From Nocardia sp. NRRL S-836 (GTDB taxonomy: Bacteria > Actinomycetota > Actinomycetes > Mycobacteriales > Pseudonocardiaceae), in assembly GCF_001279525.1 (NCBI RefSeq), contig NZ_LGDY01000101.1, forward strand, positions 1 through 64,000: a stretch of 64,000 nucleotides of DNA, in the 5' to 3' direction. Position numbers and translations under genes: made by a program. Positions 33,199 to 41,907 of the stretch are shown one piece after another. The notes under the pieces are model-generated. The model was not told where the DNA came from, searched no databases, and saw only the letters and a program-made list of their open reading frames with translations. Numbering within the stretch: the stretch's first letter is position 1; each line of letters opens with the position of its first letter.

Positions 33199-34137
33199 CT
33201 ATGCCACGCCGTTATCCGTCTCCAGCCAGGATCCGCGGAGCCCGTTCTCCCGCGCCAGTTTCCGGTAAGCGGGTACCGCGGCGGCGTGCACCTCCGCGAA
33301 CCGCGCGGCCAATGGGTGGTCGGTGCGCCACAACAGGACGTGCTGCACGGTCAGGGGATTCCCGGTCAACGGCCGCAGCACCATTCCCGGCGTTTCCGGC
33401 GTGGTCGGCTGGACCAGGCACACCCCGTGCCCGCCGGCGACCAGCCGGAACCGCAACGTGTCCACGTCGTGCGCGATGCGCGGCGTGAAACCGTGCGCCA
33501 GGCACATCTCCCTGAACACGATCCGGCAGCCGTCACCGCAGCTGGACACGATCCAGCGCTCGTCGGCCAGCGCCGCGAGGTCCACCGACGGCTCGTCCGC
33601 GAGCCGGTGCCACGACGGCAGCGCGACGAACGACGGCTCGGTGACCACCCGCGCGGCCCGCACCTCACCGGGCACCGCCAGCGTCCGCGGCCCGCAGATC
33701 AAGACCAGCGCGAGGTCCACGCACCGGTTCACCACCTGCTGCACCAACCGGCTGTGCGACATGTCCGCCCTGGTCGTGAGCTCGTGGCCGGGCATCAGGT
33801 CGAGCACGCACCGGAACACGTCCGGCGCCAGCGCGCTGTCGTTCCACCCGACCCGCACCCCGCTCTCGGCCTGCTCGTGGCCGCGGAAGTCGCGGTCCAG
33901 CTCGTCGAACGCGGGGATGATCGCCTCCGCGCGCGACAGCACGAGCGCGCCGATGCGGGTGGGCGTCACCCCGCGCGGGTCGCGGTCGAACAACCGGTCG
34001 CCGACGAGCTGCTCGATGCGGCGCAGCTGGTGGCTGACCGCGGGTTGCGGCAGGCGTAGTTCGCTCGCCGCCCGGTTGAGGCTGCCCGCCCGCGCGATGG
34101 CGAGCAGCACGCGCAAATGCCGGACCTGGAGTTCCAT
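33199..34137 (-). CDS. LysR family transcriptional regulator
   Basis: A 312-residue regulator. The N-terminal HTH (LQVRHLRVLLAIARAGSLNRAASELRLPQPAVSHQLRRIEQLVGDRLFDRD) is followed by a substrate-binding domain. ATG 34137 has GGGGG before it; ATG 34146 is an alternative. It is divergent from the cyclodipeptide synthase gene and leads the rhodanese-thioredoxin strand. It may regulate either side; the divergent gene is the usual LysR target. Confidence 0.9.
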   Translation of the reverse strand: MELQVRHLRVLLAIARAGSLNRAASELRLPQPAVSHQLRRIEQLVGDRLFDRDPRGVTPTRIGALVLSRAEAIIPAFDELDRDFRGHEQAESGVRVGWNDSALAPDVFRCVLDLMPGHELTTRADMSHSRLVQQVVNRCVDLALVLICGPRTLAVPGEVRAARVVTEPSFVALPSWHRLADEPSVDLAALADERWIVSSCGDGCRIVFREMCLAHGFTPRIAHDVDTLRFRLVAGGHGVCLVQPTTPETPGMVLRPLTGNPLTVQHVLLWRTDHPLAARFAEVHAAAVPAYRKLARENGLRGSWLETDNGVA

Positions 34138-34201
34138 GTCCCCCATTACGCTCGCTCAACCGCGCGCTGTCACCAGTCCGTTCAGCTCAATGCGTGGCGT
34201 C

Positions 34202-34220
34202 TCATAAGGCCGCGGCATGA
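34202..34220. promoter_or_regulatory. Candidate LysR binding box
   Basis: TCAT, 11 bases, then ATGA form a dyad that fits the T-N11-A LysR consensus. It sits between the divergent LysR and cyclodipeptide synthase genes, about 100 bp before the latter. Confidence 0.4.
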
Positions 34221-34271
34221 CCGTTCGGCATTACCTGTGAGGTGGACTCGTACCCATAGTGGTCGGAATCC

Positions 34272-34290
34272 CGAACTTCGGGTTTTCCCT
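34272..34290 (+). terminator. Leader hairpin with T-run before the cyclodipeptide synthase gene
   Basis: CCCGAACTTCGGG followed directly by TTTT forms a short terminator-like stem about 35 bp before the proposed GTG start at 34322. If transcription starts upstream, it could attenuate expression. Confidence 0.35.
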
Positions 34291-34321
34291 GCACCCCTGT
34301 GAAATCCCCTCGGAGTCGACG

Positions 34322-35002
34322 GTGTTGCTCACCACCCCGCTGACCGAGCACTGCGCCCGTCCGTTGCGAAGCGGCCGGCACGTGTGCGTCGGAATAAGCC
34401 CGTTCAACAGCTACTTCTCGGTCGGGCGCATCACCGCGCTGGCGCGCTGGGCGATGGCCGAGTTCGAGAGCTTCCACTTCTTCGTCCCCGACCGGGCGGC
34501 CGCGTTCACGCTGGAGGCGCTGGGCTACGAACCCGCCCGTGCCAAGACGAAAGCACACCGCCAGGGCCAGTACGTGGTCAACAAGGTGTGCCGCGCGCTG
34601 TGGGACGTCGGCGTACCGCGTCCGGAGGACCACGTGCTCGACGGCGCGACGCTGGCCGAAAACCCGTTCTACCAACGACTGCTCACGAACGCGCACGACC
34701 TGTTCGACCACGACGAGGACTTCGCGCGCCACTGCCTCGACGCCACCCGCTGGGTGCTCGACCGCAAGCTGCCCGACGGCGAGGTGCCCACCCAGCTCCA
34801 GCTGCGCACCGCCGTGCGGTACTTCCTGGCCGAGCTGCCCATGTTCGTCGACACGCCCGCCATCACCGGCGTCGACAGCTCCGTGTTCGCCTACCACCAG
34901 CGGGTCGAGTTCCTCGAACGGCTCTACGCCCGTGAGCTCAGCTGGCAGCCGCACCCCGGCCAGGGTTTCGTGCTGCTGCGCCCCGACGACGAGGAGAGCT
35001 GA
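34322..35002 (+). CDS. tRNA-dependent cyclodipeptide synthase (AlbC-like, NYH subfamily)
   Basis: A 226-residue enzyme that joins two aminoacyl-tRNAs into a cyclic dipeptide. The nucleophile Ser and the subfamily Asn are in VGISPFNSYFS. Catalytic Tyr/Glu correspond to VRYFLAELPMF, and the second signature to SSVFAYHQ (Y202-H203 of AlbC). S37/N40/Y202/H203 equivalents all present place it in the NYH group. The GTG at 34322 has GGAG six bases upstream and gives the usual family length; an in-frame ATG at 34259 would put the leader hairpin inside the gene. It is followed after 4 bp by an NCS1 transporter gene. The product cannot be predicted from sequence alone. Confidence 0.88.
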   Translation: MLLTTPLTEHCARPLRSGRHVCVGISPFNSYFSVGRITALARWAMAEFESFHFFVPDRAAAFTLEALGYEPARAKTKAHRQGQYVVNKVCRALWDVGVPRPEDHVLDGATLAENPFYQRLLTNAHDLFDHDEDFARHCLDATRWVLDRKLPDGEVPTQLQLRTAVRYFLAELPMFVDTPAITGVDSSVFAYHQRVEFLERLYARELSWQPHPGQGFVLLRPDDEES

Positions 35003-35006
35003 CCCC

Positions 35007-36305
35007 GTGCACGACGACTACTCGCTGCGCCGGCTGCCCGACTCCGCGCGCTGCTCCTGGATCTCCGTTGCGGTGCAGCGGTTCGGGCAGGTCTCCTCGT
35101 TCCACCAGTTCCTGCTCGGCGCGGTGCTGGGCTTCGGCATGACGTTCTCCGACGCCGTGCTGGCGATCACCCTCGGCGCGGTGATGCTGGAGGTCGTCAC
35201 CGTGCTGATGGGCGTCGCCGGGATGCGCGAGGGCGTCTCGACGTCCGTGCTGGCGCGCTGGGCCGGGTTCGGCGGCCGCGGGTCCGCGCTGGTGGGCCTG
35301 CTGGTCACGCTGAGCCTGGCCGGCTGGTTCGGCGTGCAGAACGACGTGTTCGCCCACGGCCTGCACGCGTTGATGGGCGGGCCGCCGGTGTGGGTGTGGG
35401 CGGTGTTCGGCGGGATCGCGGTCACGGGCATCGTCGTCGCCGGGTTCCACACGATGGCGTGGACGGCCTACCTGACCGTGCCGGCGTTCCTGCTGCTCGC
35501 CGGATACGCGATCACCCAGGAGCTGCGCCGCCACGACCTCGCCGACCTGGTGGCCATGCCCCCGCCCGGCCCGGCGCTGTCCGTCGCACAGGGCACGACC
35601 CTGGTCGCGGGCGCGTTCATCATGGGCGCGGTGATGACACCGGACATGACCCGGTTCAACCGGCGGGTCGGCGACGTCGTCAAGCAGACGCTGATCAGCG
35701 TCACGCTGGGGGAGTACCTGATCGGCCTGACCGGGGTGCTGCTCGCGCACGCCGCACGCAGCGCCGACGTCGTCGCCGTCATCACCTCCACGTCCGGCGT
35801 GCTCGGCACCCTGATCCTGGTCACCGCCATCATGAAGATCAACGACTGGAACCTGTACTCGGCCTCGCTCGGCCTGGTCAACACCGTGGACGTGCTGCTG
35901 GGCCGCACGCTGTCACGCACCCGCGCGACGCTGGCACTGGGAGCACTGGGCACCCTGCTGTCCGCGCTCGGCATCCTGGACCACTTCACCACGTTCCTCA
36001 CCTGGATCGGAGTCATCACCCCGCCGGTCGCGGGCATCGTGATCGCCGAGTACTTCGTGGTCCGCACGTGGCGCCGGGAGCTGGCCGAGTCGGGTGCCGC
36101 GGGCGAGCTGCCGCCGGACCCGCCGAACTGGGTGCCCGCGTCCCTGCTGTGCTGGGCGGCCGGCGCGGGCGTCGCCGCGTTCGTGCCGGTGGGCATCCCG
36201 ACGATCAACTCCGTGCTGGTGGCGTTCGCGCTCTACGCTGCCATCGGAAGGACCGTCGGGATCATGCGGCCGCCGCCCGTGTCCCGCGTCGACACCCACC
36301 GCTAG
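35007..36305 (+). CDS. NCS1-family nucleobase/cation symporter-like transporter
   Basis: A 432-residue, ~12-helix transporter related to CodB cytosine permeases (GAVLGFGMTFSDAVLAITLGAVMLE ... AGFHTMAWTAYLTVPAF ... VTPDMTRFNR-type loop). It starts four bases after the cyclodipeptide synthase stop at GTG 35007, with GAGGAGA upstream. NCS1 proteins import nucleobases or related ring compounds with Na+ or H+. Here it may supply a nucleobase for conjugation or carry the cyclic dipeptide itself. Confidence 0.85.
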   Translation: MHDDYSLRRLPDSARCSWISVAVQRFGQVSSFHQFLLGAVLGFGMTFSDAVLAITLGAVMLEVVTVLMGVAGMREGVSTSVLARWAGFGGRGSALVGLLVTLSLAGWFGVQNDVFAHGLHALMGGPPVWVWAVFGGIAVTGIVVAGFHTMAWTAYLTVPAFLLLAGYAITQELRRHDLADLVAMPPPGPALSVAQGTTLVAGAFIMGAVMTPDMTRFNRRVGDVVKQTLISVTLGEYLIGLTGVLLAHAARSADVVAVITSTSGVLGTLILVTAIMKINDWNLYSASLGLVNTVDVLLGRTLSRTRATLALGALGTLLSALGILDHFTTFLTWIGVITPPVAGIVIAEYFVVRTWRRELAESGAAGELPPDPPNWVPASLLCWAAGAGVAAFVPVGIPTINSVLVAFALYAAIGRTVGIMRPPPVSRVDTHR

Positions 36306-36327
36306 ACGGCGCAGGGAGTGTGACGGC

Positions 36328-37263
36328 ATGGAGCTCGACGTCCACCACCTCCGGCTCGTGCGGGCCATCGGGCAGACCGGCAGCCTGTCCGAGGCCGCGG
36401 TGGTGCTCGGCATCAGCCAGCCCGCCGTGAGCGGCAAGCTGAAACGCCTGGAGAACGCCCTGGGCCAACGCCTGTTCGACCGCGGCCGCGCCACGGCGGT
36501 GACCCCGACCCCGACCGGCGAGCTGCTGCTCAGCCGGGTCGCCGCCGTGCTGCCGCTCATGGAAGGCCTGGTGCACGACATCGAGTCACGCGCCGGCCTC
36601 GCCACGGCCCGGCCGCGGGTGGGCGGCGTGTGCTCGCCGATCCTCGGTCACCTGCCCGCCATCGCGGCCGCGCACCTGCCCGCCGGACAGGGCGCCACGC
36701 TGCTGGACAGCGACTGCCGCGACCTGGTCGTGGACCTGGTGGCCCAGCGGCGGCTGGAGATCGGGCTGGTCAAGGACTACCCGGGCTACGAGGCGGCGGT
36801 GCCGGCCAGCGTGGCGACCGCCGTGATCGCGCTCGACCCGACCATGGTGGTGCTGCCGGAGGACCATCCCCTGGCGCGTCACAAGGTCGTGCGGCTCGAC
36901 CAGCTGGCGCAGGAGGAATGGGTGCTGCCGCCGCCGGACTCCGGGCGGTTCCACGAGTACTTCCACGCCACGTGCCGGTCCGCCGGGTTCACGCCCCGGC
37001 TCCGCCACGTCGCGGAGAACTACTCGACGACCGTGGCCGCGGTGCGCAGCGGTGCGGTCGGGCTGTCGCAGGCCGCCTGCGAGGGGCACCAGCAGGTGGC
37101 GGTGCGGCTGCTCGCGGACGACGTGCTGACGCGGCGGTTCCTGCTGCTGTGGCACCGGGAAGGGGTGGTCGCCGCGCACGCGGGACCGGTCCTCGACGAC
37201 GCCGCGGCGGCTTACCGGGCCGAGTGCCGCGCCTCGCCGGTCTACTCGCGCTACCTGGCCTGA
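36328..37263 (+). CDS. LysR family transcriptional regulator
   Basis: A 311-residue LysR protein with HTH LVRAIGQTGSLSEAAVVLGISQPAVSGKLKRLENALGQRLFDRG and a substrate-binding domain. CAGGGAG precedes ATG 36328. It lies 22 bp after the NCS1 gene on the same strand and is likely the third gene of the cyclodipeptide operon. The locus thus has two LysR regulators, one on each side. Confidence 0.9.
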   Translation: MELDVHHLRLVRAIGQTGSLSEAAVVLGISQPAVSGKLKRLENALGQRLFDRGRATAVTPTPTGELLLSRVAAVLPLMEGLVHDIESRAGLATARPRVGGVCSPILGHLPAIAAAHLPAGQGATLLDSDCRDLVVDLVAQRRLEIGLVKDYPGYEAAVPASVATAVIALDPTMVVLPEDHPLARHKVVRLDQLAQEEWVLPPPDSGRFHEYFHATCRSAGFTPRLRHVAENYSTTVAAVRSGAVGLSQAACEGHQQVAVRLLADDVLTRRFLLLWHREGVVAAHAGPVLDDAAAAYRAECRASPVYSRYLA

Positions 37264-37505
37264 CTGTGCCGGGGTGCTTGCGTCGTGTGGGGTGAGTCGC
37301 GGGTCTGTTCGTGTCGCGCGGCTTGAGTGGCGGGTCCGGGTCCGCTTGCGTCGCGTGGGCTGAGCGGCGGCTTCGCTCGCGTCGCGTGGCTTGATCGGTC
37401 GGACTGTCCGCGTCACCTGGCTTGAGCGCCGGTCCGCGCGCGTCGCCCGGACCTGACCGCGCCGGGCGGGTCTGCACGTGCGTCGAGGGGTGTTGTGCCG
37501 GGGAG
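37264..37505. repeat. Degenerate ~30-bp direct repeats
   Basis: Six copies resembling GCGTCGCGTGGCTTGAG are centred near 37281, 37312, 37350, 37380, 37411 and 37441, mostly 30-31 bp apart. They fill the gap between the LysR gene and the convergent M1-like gene. No gene is evident. Confidence 0.6.
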
Positions 37506-37507
37506 GT

Positions 37508-37543
37508 GTGCGCCGGCCGGTCTCGGGGTTCCGGCCGGCGCAC
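37508..37543. terminator. Terminator hairpin (13-bp perfect stem)
   Basis: The arms at 37508-37520 and 37531-37543 pair perfectly around a 10-base loop, just downstream of the M1-like gene stop at 37550 on the minus strand. There is no U-tract. Confidence 0.7.
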
Positions 37544-37549
37544 GGCTCG

Positions 37550-38947
37550 TCAGCCCACGAACGCCGTGGGCGCGGTGGTGCCGTCGACCCAGGCCGCGTA
37601 GAACGGCTTCAGGTCCATGTCGGCCACCGCCGCGGTGTAGAGCTCCCAGTCGTGCCAGCCCTGGTTCCAGTTGTCGTTGATCTCCGGGAACTCCCGCAGC
37701 ACGGTGAAGAACTTCTCGTCGCCGATGTGCTTGCGCAGGGCGTGCACCATCAGCACCCCCTTGTCCGACACCGAGAACTCCCGTCCCCGGCCCGGATCGG
37801 ACAGCTTGCGCGCCCAGAACGCCGGGCCCGCCGCCGCGACCGCCGCCCGGTAGCGCTGCTCCAGGTCGGCCCCGTGCCGGTGCTCGTCCCACAGCCAGCC
37901 CAGGTACCGCGCGAACGACTCCGGCAGCGGCTGGTCCTTCCACATCTTGATGGCGAGCTTGTTCCCCCACCACTGCGCCGCGACCGCCCGCACGAACGCG
38001 GACTCGTCGGTGCCCGCGCCGAACACCGGCCGTCCCTGTGCGGGATGCGCGTAGCCGAGCCGGTCCGGCACGTACAGACCGCCGGCCGACGGGTACGGGA
38101 ACGGGCCGAGCCGCGTGCTGAGGAACGTGACCACCGCGGGCAGCTCGGCCGAGAGCGCGGTGTTCGCTCCGGGTGCGAAGGCGTCGAAGACCGGGGTGTC
38201 GGCGATCGTGGACTCGCGCACCGTGTACCGGTCGATGCCGATCATGGTGGCGGACGGTGCGATCGGCGTGTTCTCGGCCCACGTGACCGTGGTGCCGGTG
38301 GCCGACTCGCGCACGCCGTTGGACACCGCCGTCCACCCGGTCGGCACGGTCGCGGTGACCCGGAACGTGGCCTTGTCGGCGGTGGTGTCGTTGACCGGGA
38401 ACCAGGTCGTGGCCGAGTGCGGTGCGCCCGCCGCGAACGCCCCGCCGGTGACCGACGGGCGCCACCCGGTCCAGCCGCGTGGCGTGTACTCCGCCTGCGG
38501 CCGTCCACAGTAGACGACCGTGACGACGAACTCGGTGCCCTCGGCCAGTTCCGTGCGCGGGGTGACGACCAGCTCGTGCTCCTTGGCCCGGCTGAACGCC
38601 GCGGGCACCCCGTCCACCAGCACACCGCTCACGGTGAGGCCGCGCAGGTCGAGGTCGAACCGGCTGAGCCGCTGCGTGGTGACCGCGCGGATCACGGTCC
38701 TGGCGTTGAGGAACCGGTTCGCCGGGTCGTAGGACAGGGTGACGTCGTAGTGCGACACGTCGTACCCGCCGTTGCCGTCGGTCGGGTAGTAGGGGTCGAC
38801 GCCCAGCACGGTGCCGTTCGGCGCGACGTGGACGTAGCCGTCCGTGCCGATCGTGTCGTCCTGGGCCGCGGCGGTCGCCGGGCACACGGTCAGGCCGCAC
38901 AACAGCAGGGTGACCGGCGACAGGAGCCGCCGGATGCGCACAGCCAT
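37550..38947 (-). CDS. Secreted M1-peptidase-like protein lacking the zinc-binding motif
   Basis: A 465-residue protein with a signal peptide (residues ~1-28, ending in ATAAAQ) and an M1 N-terminal beta domain (YDVTLSYDPANRFLNARTVI). The gluzincin region is recognisable (AAQWWGNKLAIKMWKDQPLPESFARYLGWLW), but the HExxH motif is replaced by RAVAAQ. No HExxH occurs elsewhere. The later Glu (PESFA for NEGFA) remains. It should not be an active metallopeptidase; a binding or inhibitory role outside the cell is possible. GAGAGG precedes ATG 38947. Confidence 0.85.
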   Translation of the reverse strand: MAVRIRRLLSPVTLLLCGLTVCPATAAAQDDTIGTDGYVHVAPNGTVLGVDPYYPTDGNGGYDVSHYDVTLSYDPANRFLNARTVIRAVTTQRLSRFDLDLRGLTVSGVLVDGVPAAFSRAKEHELVVTPRTELAEGTEFVVTVVYCGRPQAEYTPRGWTGWRPSVTGGAFAAGAPHSATTWFPVNDTTADKATFRVTATVPTGWTAVSNGVRESATGTTVTWAENTPIAPSATMIGIDRYTVRESTIADTPVFDAFAPGANTALSAELPAVVTFLSTRLGPFPYPSAGGLYVPDRLGYAHPAQGRPVFGAGTDESAFVRAVAAQWWGNKLAIKMWKDQPLPESFARYLGWLWDEHRHGADLEQRYRAAVAAAGPAFWARKLSDPGRGREFSVSDKGVLMVHALRKHIGDEKFFTVLREFPEINDNWNQGWHDWELYTAAVADMDLKPFYAAWVDGTTAPTAFVG

Positions 38948-39155
38948 GGGAAACCTCTCGGGATCGGGTCGGAGTCGTCGCCAGTCTCTGCGGACTCCCA
39001 CCCGCCGCCCACTGCCGGTTGCCCATGCCGCCGCGTTATCCGGCGCGCGATGGTCCCCGCTGCCCACCGGCGCCGCAACCGGGGCCCCGTCCGAAAGTAC
39101 TAGATGGAACCCGTTGTGCTGCAACCACTTCCGCCACGGTCCTACGGTCGTGATC

Positions 39156-39605
39156 ATGACTACTGCAACGGGCAGGACCACACCACCGGGCACCATCGTC
39201 GCCGCGTTCGCGGGGTTCCTCGTGTCGAGCATCGCCGCCTTCGCGGGCCTCGGTGTCCTCCTCGGCATGCACGACGAGCTCGTCGAGGCGCTGCGCGTGT
39301 CCCAGCCGGCCATGACCGAGGAGCAGCTGCGGAGCGCGGCCACCGTCACCCAGTTCGTGGTGGGCGGGTTCGCGCTGGTGATCGCGCTGGTCGAGCTGTG
39401 GCTCGCGTTCAAGCTCAGGGCCGGCCGCAACTGGGCGCGGATCGTGCTGACCGTGTTCACGGCGTTCCAGGTGGTGTCGTTGTTCGTCGGTCAGGGGACG
39501 ACCCTGCCCGCCTACGGCGCCACCGCGGTCGCGGCACTGGCGGTGATCGCGAGCTACCTGCCCGCGTCCAACGCCTACGTCGAGTCGGTCAAGCGGGCGG
39601 GGTAG
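39156..39605 (+). CDS. Small four-helix membrane protein of unknown function
   Basis: A 149-residue protein with four predicted membrane helices (PGTIVAAFAGFLVSSIAAFAGLGVLLG, TQFVVGGFALVIALVELWLAF, ARIVLTVFTAFQVVSLFVG, ATAVAALAVIASYLP). I do not recognise a family. It lies 37 bp before a histidine kinase gene on the same strand and could be co-transcribed as an accessory to that sensor. Confidence 0.7.
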   Translation: MTTATGRTTPPGTIVAAFAGFLVSSIAAFAGLGVLLGMHDELVEALRVSQPAMTEEQLRSAATVTQFVVGGFALVIALVELWLAFKLRAGRNWARIVLTVFTAFQVVSLFVGQGTTLPAYGATAVAALAVIASYLPASNAYVESVKRAG

Positions 39606-39642
39606 TGGGATCGTCGCGCGGCGCCGGGGCCAGAATGCCGCT

Positions 39643-40815
39643 ATGACCGCAGGTGTGCCGCCGGCGCGGCGGAGCGTGTTCGTGGCCGAGGTCGTCGCGC
39701 TGCTCGCGGCCACGGTCGTGGACGCCGCGCTGGTCGTGCGGTCGGGCGTCCCGCGGGGAGTGGCGGCGCCGCTGCTCAGCGTGGTGCTGCCGTACGCGAG
39801 CCCTGCGGTGGCGGTGCTGGCGGTGCTGCGGCGCCGGTTCCCCCGGCACGTCGAACTGCTCGGCGGCGCGGTCGTGGGGTTGTCGCTGCTCGGCACGGTG
39901 GCCGCCGGGCTGGTGCGGCAGGCACCCGTGCAGCCGGTGGTGACCGAGGTGCTGGCCGTGCTGCTGCTGGCCGCCGCCGGGTGCCGCCGGCTGCCCGCGG
40001 TGCGGGCGGTGGTGCTCGCCGTCGCCGCTGGTGTGGCCGTGGTGCTCGCGCCGATCGTCCGCTACGGCCTGGACTACCCGGCGGCGCTGGTGCCGGTGGC
40101 CGCCGCGCTGGCGTGGGGAGCGGCGCTGGCGCTGGGCCTGATCCTGCGCGACGCGGACGCGCGGCACCGCCGTGAGCTCGAACGCGTCCGCACCGAGGAC
40201 CGCCTGCAGCTCGCGCGCGACCTGCACGACCTGGTGGCGCACCACGTGACCGGGATCGTGGTGCGCACCCGCGCGGCCCAGGCGCTGGCCGGCAACGCGA
40301 CGGCGCAGGACGCCGCCGAGGTGTTCGACGAGATCGAGCACGCCGCCGCCGAGGCGCTGACCGCGACCCGCGGGCTGGTCGGCGTGCTGCGCAGCGACGA
40401 ACCGCTGCCGTCACCGAGCCTCGTGCTGGGCGACGTCGTGCGCGCCGCGGCGGACCAGGACACGGCGGTGCACGTGACCGCCGACGTGGAGGCGGTGCGG
40501 CTGCCGCCGCAGGTTTCCGTTGCGCTGCACCGGGTGCTGCTCGAAGCGCTGACCAACGCACGCCGCCACGCCCGTGCCACCGAGGTCCGCGTCACGGCGC
40601 GGTCCGAGGACGGCGACCTGGTGCTGGAGGTCGACAACGACGGTGTGGCGGGCGAGGCCGCGGACGGCGGGCACGGTGTCGTCGGGATGGGGGAGCGGAT
40701 GACGGCGCTGGGCGGATCGCTGGCCGCGGGTCCCCAGGGGAGTGACCGCTGGCGGGTCACCGCACGGCTTCCGCTGGGTCCGGACGCGGCCGACGCGCTG
40801 CCGAGGGGGGTCTGA
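39643..40815 (+). CDS. Two-component sensor histidine kinase (NarL-partner, HisKA_3 type)
   Basis: A 390-residue membrane kinase. Five or six N-terminal helices (residues ~10-170) are followed by the HisKA_3 dimerisation box DRLQLARDLHDLVAHHVTGIVV, with the phospho-His in DLHDLVAHH. The ATPase domain has LLEALTNARRHA and HGVVGMGERMTALGG. The signal is unknown and there is no extracellular domain of note. The stop overlaps the ATG of the response regulator by one base. Confidence 0.92.
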   Translation: MTAGVPPARRSVFVAEVVALLAATVVDAALVVRSGVPRGVAAPLLSVVLPYASPAVAVLAVLRRRFPRHVELLGGAVVGLSLLGTVAAGLVRQAPVQPVVTEVLAVLLLAAAGCRRLPAVRAVVLAVAAGVAVVLAPIVRYGLDYPAALVPVAAALAWGAALALGLILRDADARHRRELERVRTEDRLQLARDLHDLVAHHVTGIVVRTRAAQALAGNATAQDAAEVFDEIEHAAAEALTATRGLVGVLRSDEPLPSPSLVLGDVVRAAADQDTAVHVTADVEAVRLPPQVSVALHRVLLEALTNARRHARATEVRVTARSEDGDLVLEVDNDGVAGEAADGGHGVVGMGERMTALGGSLAAGPQGSDRWRVTARLPLGPDAADALPRGV

Positions 40816-41456
40816 TGACGATCCGGGTGCTCATCGCCGACGACCAGACGCTCGTGCGCACCGGTTTCCGGTTGATCCTCGACGCGGAGCCGGGCATCAA
40901 GGTCATCAGCGAGGCCGCCGACGGCGAGGCGGCCGTGCGCATGGCCCGCCGGCTGCGCCCGGACGTGACGCTGATGGACATCCGCATGCCGAAGCTGGAC
41001 GGCCTGCGCGCCACCGAGCTGCTGGCCGGCCCCGGCGTCGAGGACCCGCTGCGGGTGCTGGTCGTCACCACCTACGACGTCGACGAGAACGTCTACGCCG
41101 CCCTGCTCGCCGGCGCCTGCGGTTTCCTGCTCAAGGACGCCCGGCCGCGCCTGCTGGTCGAGGCCGTGCACGCCGCCGTGAGGGGAGAGGCACTGGTCTC
41201 ACCCGCGGTCACGGTGCGCCTGCTCGCCCACTTCACCGGCGCCGACCGCGACCAGCGGCCCGTCCCGCTGACCGGCCGCGAGCTCGACGTCGTGCTGGCC
41301 GTCGCGCGCGGCTGGACCAACGCCGAGATCGCCGAGCGCCTCACCGTCTCGCTGTCGACCGTGAAGTCCCACCTCACCAACGTCCAGGGCAAGCTCGGCG
41401 CCCGCAACCGCACCGAGATCGCCATCTGGGCGTGGCGCACCGGCCTGCTCAGGTGA
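40815..41456 (+). CDS. LuxR/NarL-family response regulator
   Basis: A 213-residue regulator. The receiver has ADDQTLVRTGFR, acceptor Asp in TLMDIRMPKLDG and VVTTYD. The LuxR HTH is LTGRELDVVLAVARGWTNAEIAERLTVSLSTVKSHLTNVQGKLGARNR. Overlap with the kinase gene marks the pair. Its stop overlaps the convergent RDD gene by eight bases. Targets are unknown. Confidence 0.93.
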   Translation: MTIRVLIADDQTLVRTGFRLILDAEPGIKVISEAADGEAAVRMARRLRPDVTLMDIRMPKLDGLRATELLAGPGVEDPLRVLVVTTYDVDENVYAALLAGACGFLLKDARPRLLVEAVHAAVRGEALVSPAVTVRLLAHFTGADRDQRPVPLTGRELDVVLAVARGWTNAEIAERLTVSLSTVKSHLTNVQGKLGARNRTEIAIWAWRTGLLR

Positions 41457-41907
41457 CCGCCCGCACCACGACCGTCCCGGTGACCATGTCCCCGAGCCGC
41501 TGGTGGCGCGGCGTCACCGCGATCAGCACCGCACCGACCAGCCCCAGCAGCAACCCGTCCACGGTCATCAGCAGCCACCGCACGAAGTAGTCGCGCAACG
41601 ACGGCGCACCACCGGCGAGCGTGGTGATCCGCAACCCCAGCCACCGCATCGCCGGCGTCGCCCCGCCGTGCCGGTGCGGGTACCAGATCTCGACCCACAG
41701 TGGACCGAGCAGCGACACCGTCACGACCGCCACCCATGGCAGGACGAAGAACACGTCCCGCGGGAGGCCGAGCTTGATGAGCGGCAGCGAGAGCAGCAGG
41801 CCGAGCACGAGACCGAGAACGGCGGCGACGACCAGCAGGACGAGCTCGATGACGTGCTGGCAGTAGCGGCGGAGGACGATCGAGCGGGTGTCGGCGTCGG
41901 TGGCCAC
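41449..41907 (-). CDS. RDD family membrane protein
   Basis: A 152-residue protein with RDD-type helices (HVIELVLLVVAAVLGLVLGLLL, FFVLPWVAVVTVSLLGPLWVEIW, YFVRWLLMTVDGLLLGLVGAVL) and the conserved GGATPAMRWLGLRI and RHQRLGDMVTGTVVV segments. GTG 41907 is the best family-like start. The frame is open further upstream, but only through repeat DNA that would give an Arg/Ala-rich tail. The function is unknown. Confidence 0.82.
   Translation of the reverse strand: MATDADTRSIVLRRYCQHVIELVLLVVAAVLGLVLGLLLSLPLIKLGLPRDVFFVLPWVAVVTVSLLGPLWVEIWYPHRHGGATPAMRWLGLRITTLAGGAPSLRDYFVRWLLMTVDGLLLGLVGAVLIAVTPRHQRLGDMVTGTVVVRAVT

Noticed and set aside
37550..39026. Alternative minus-strand frame of 537 codons overlapping the M1-like gene
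   Set aside because: Out of frame with the signal peptide and M1 domain; composition is that of a shadow frame.
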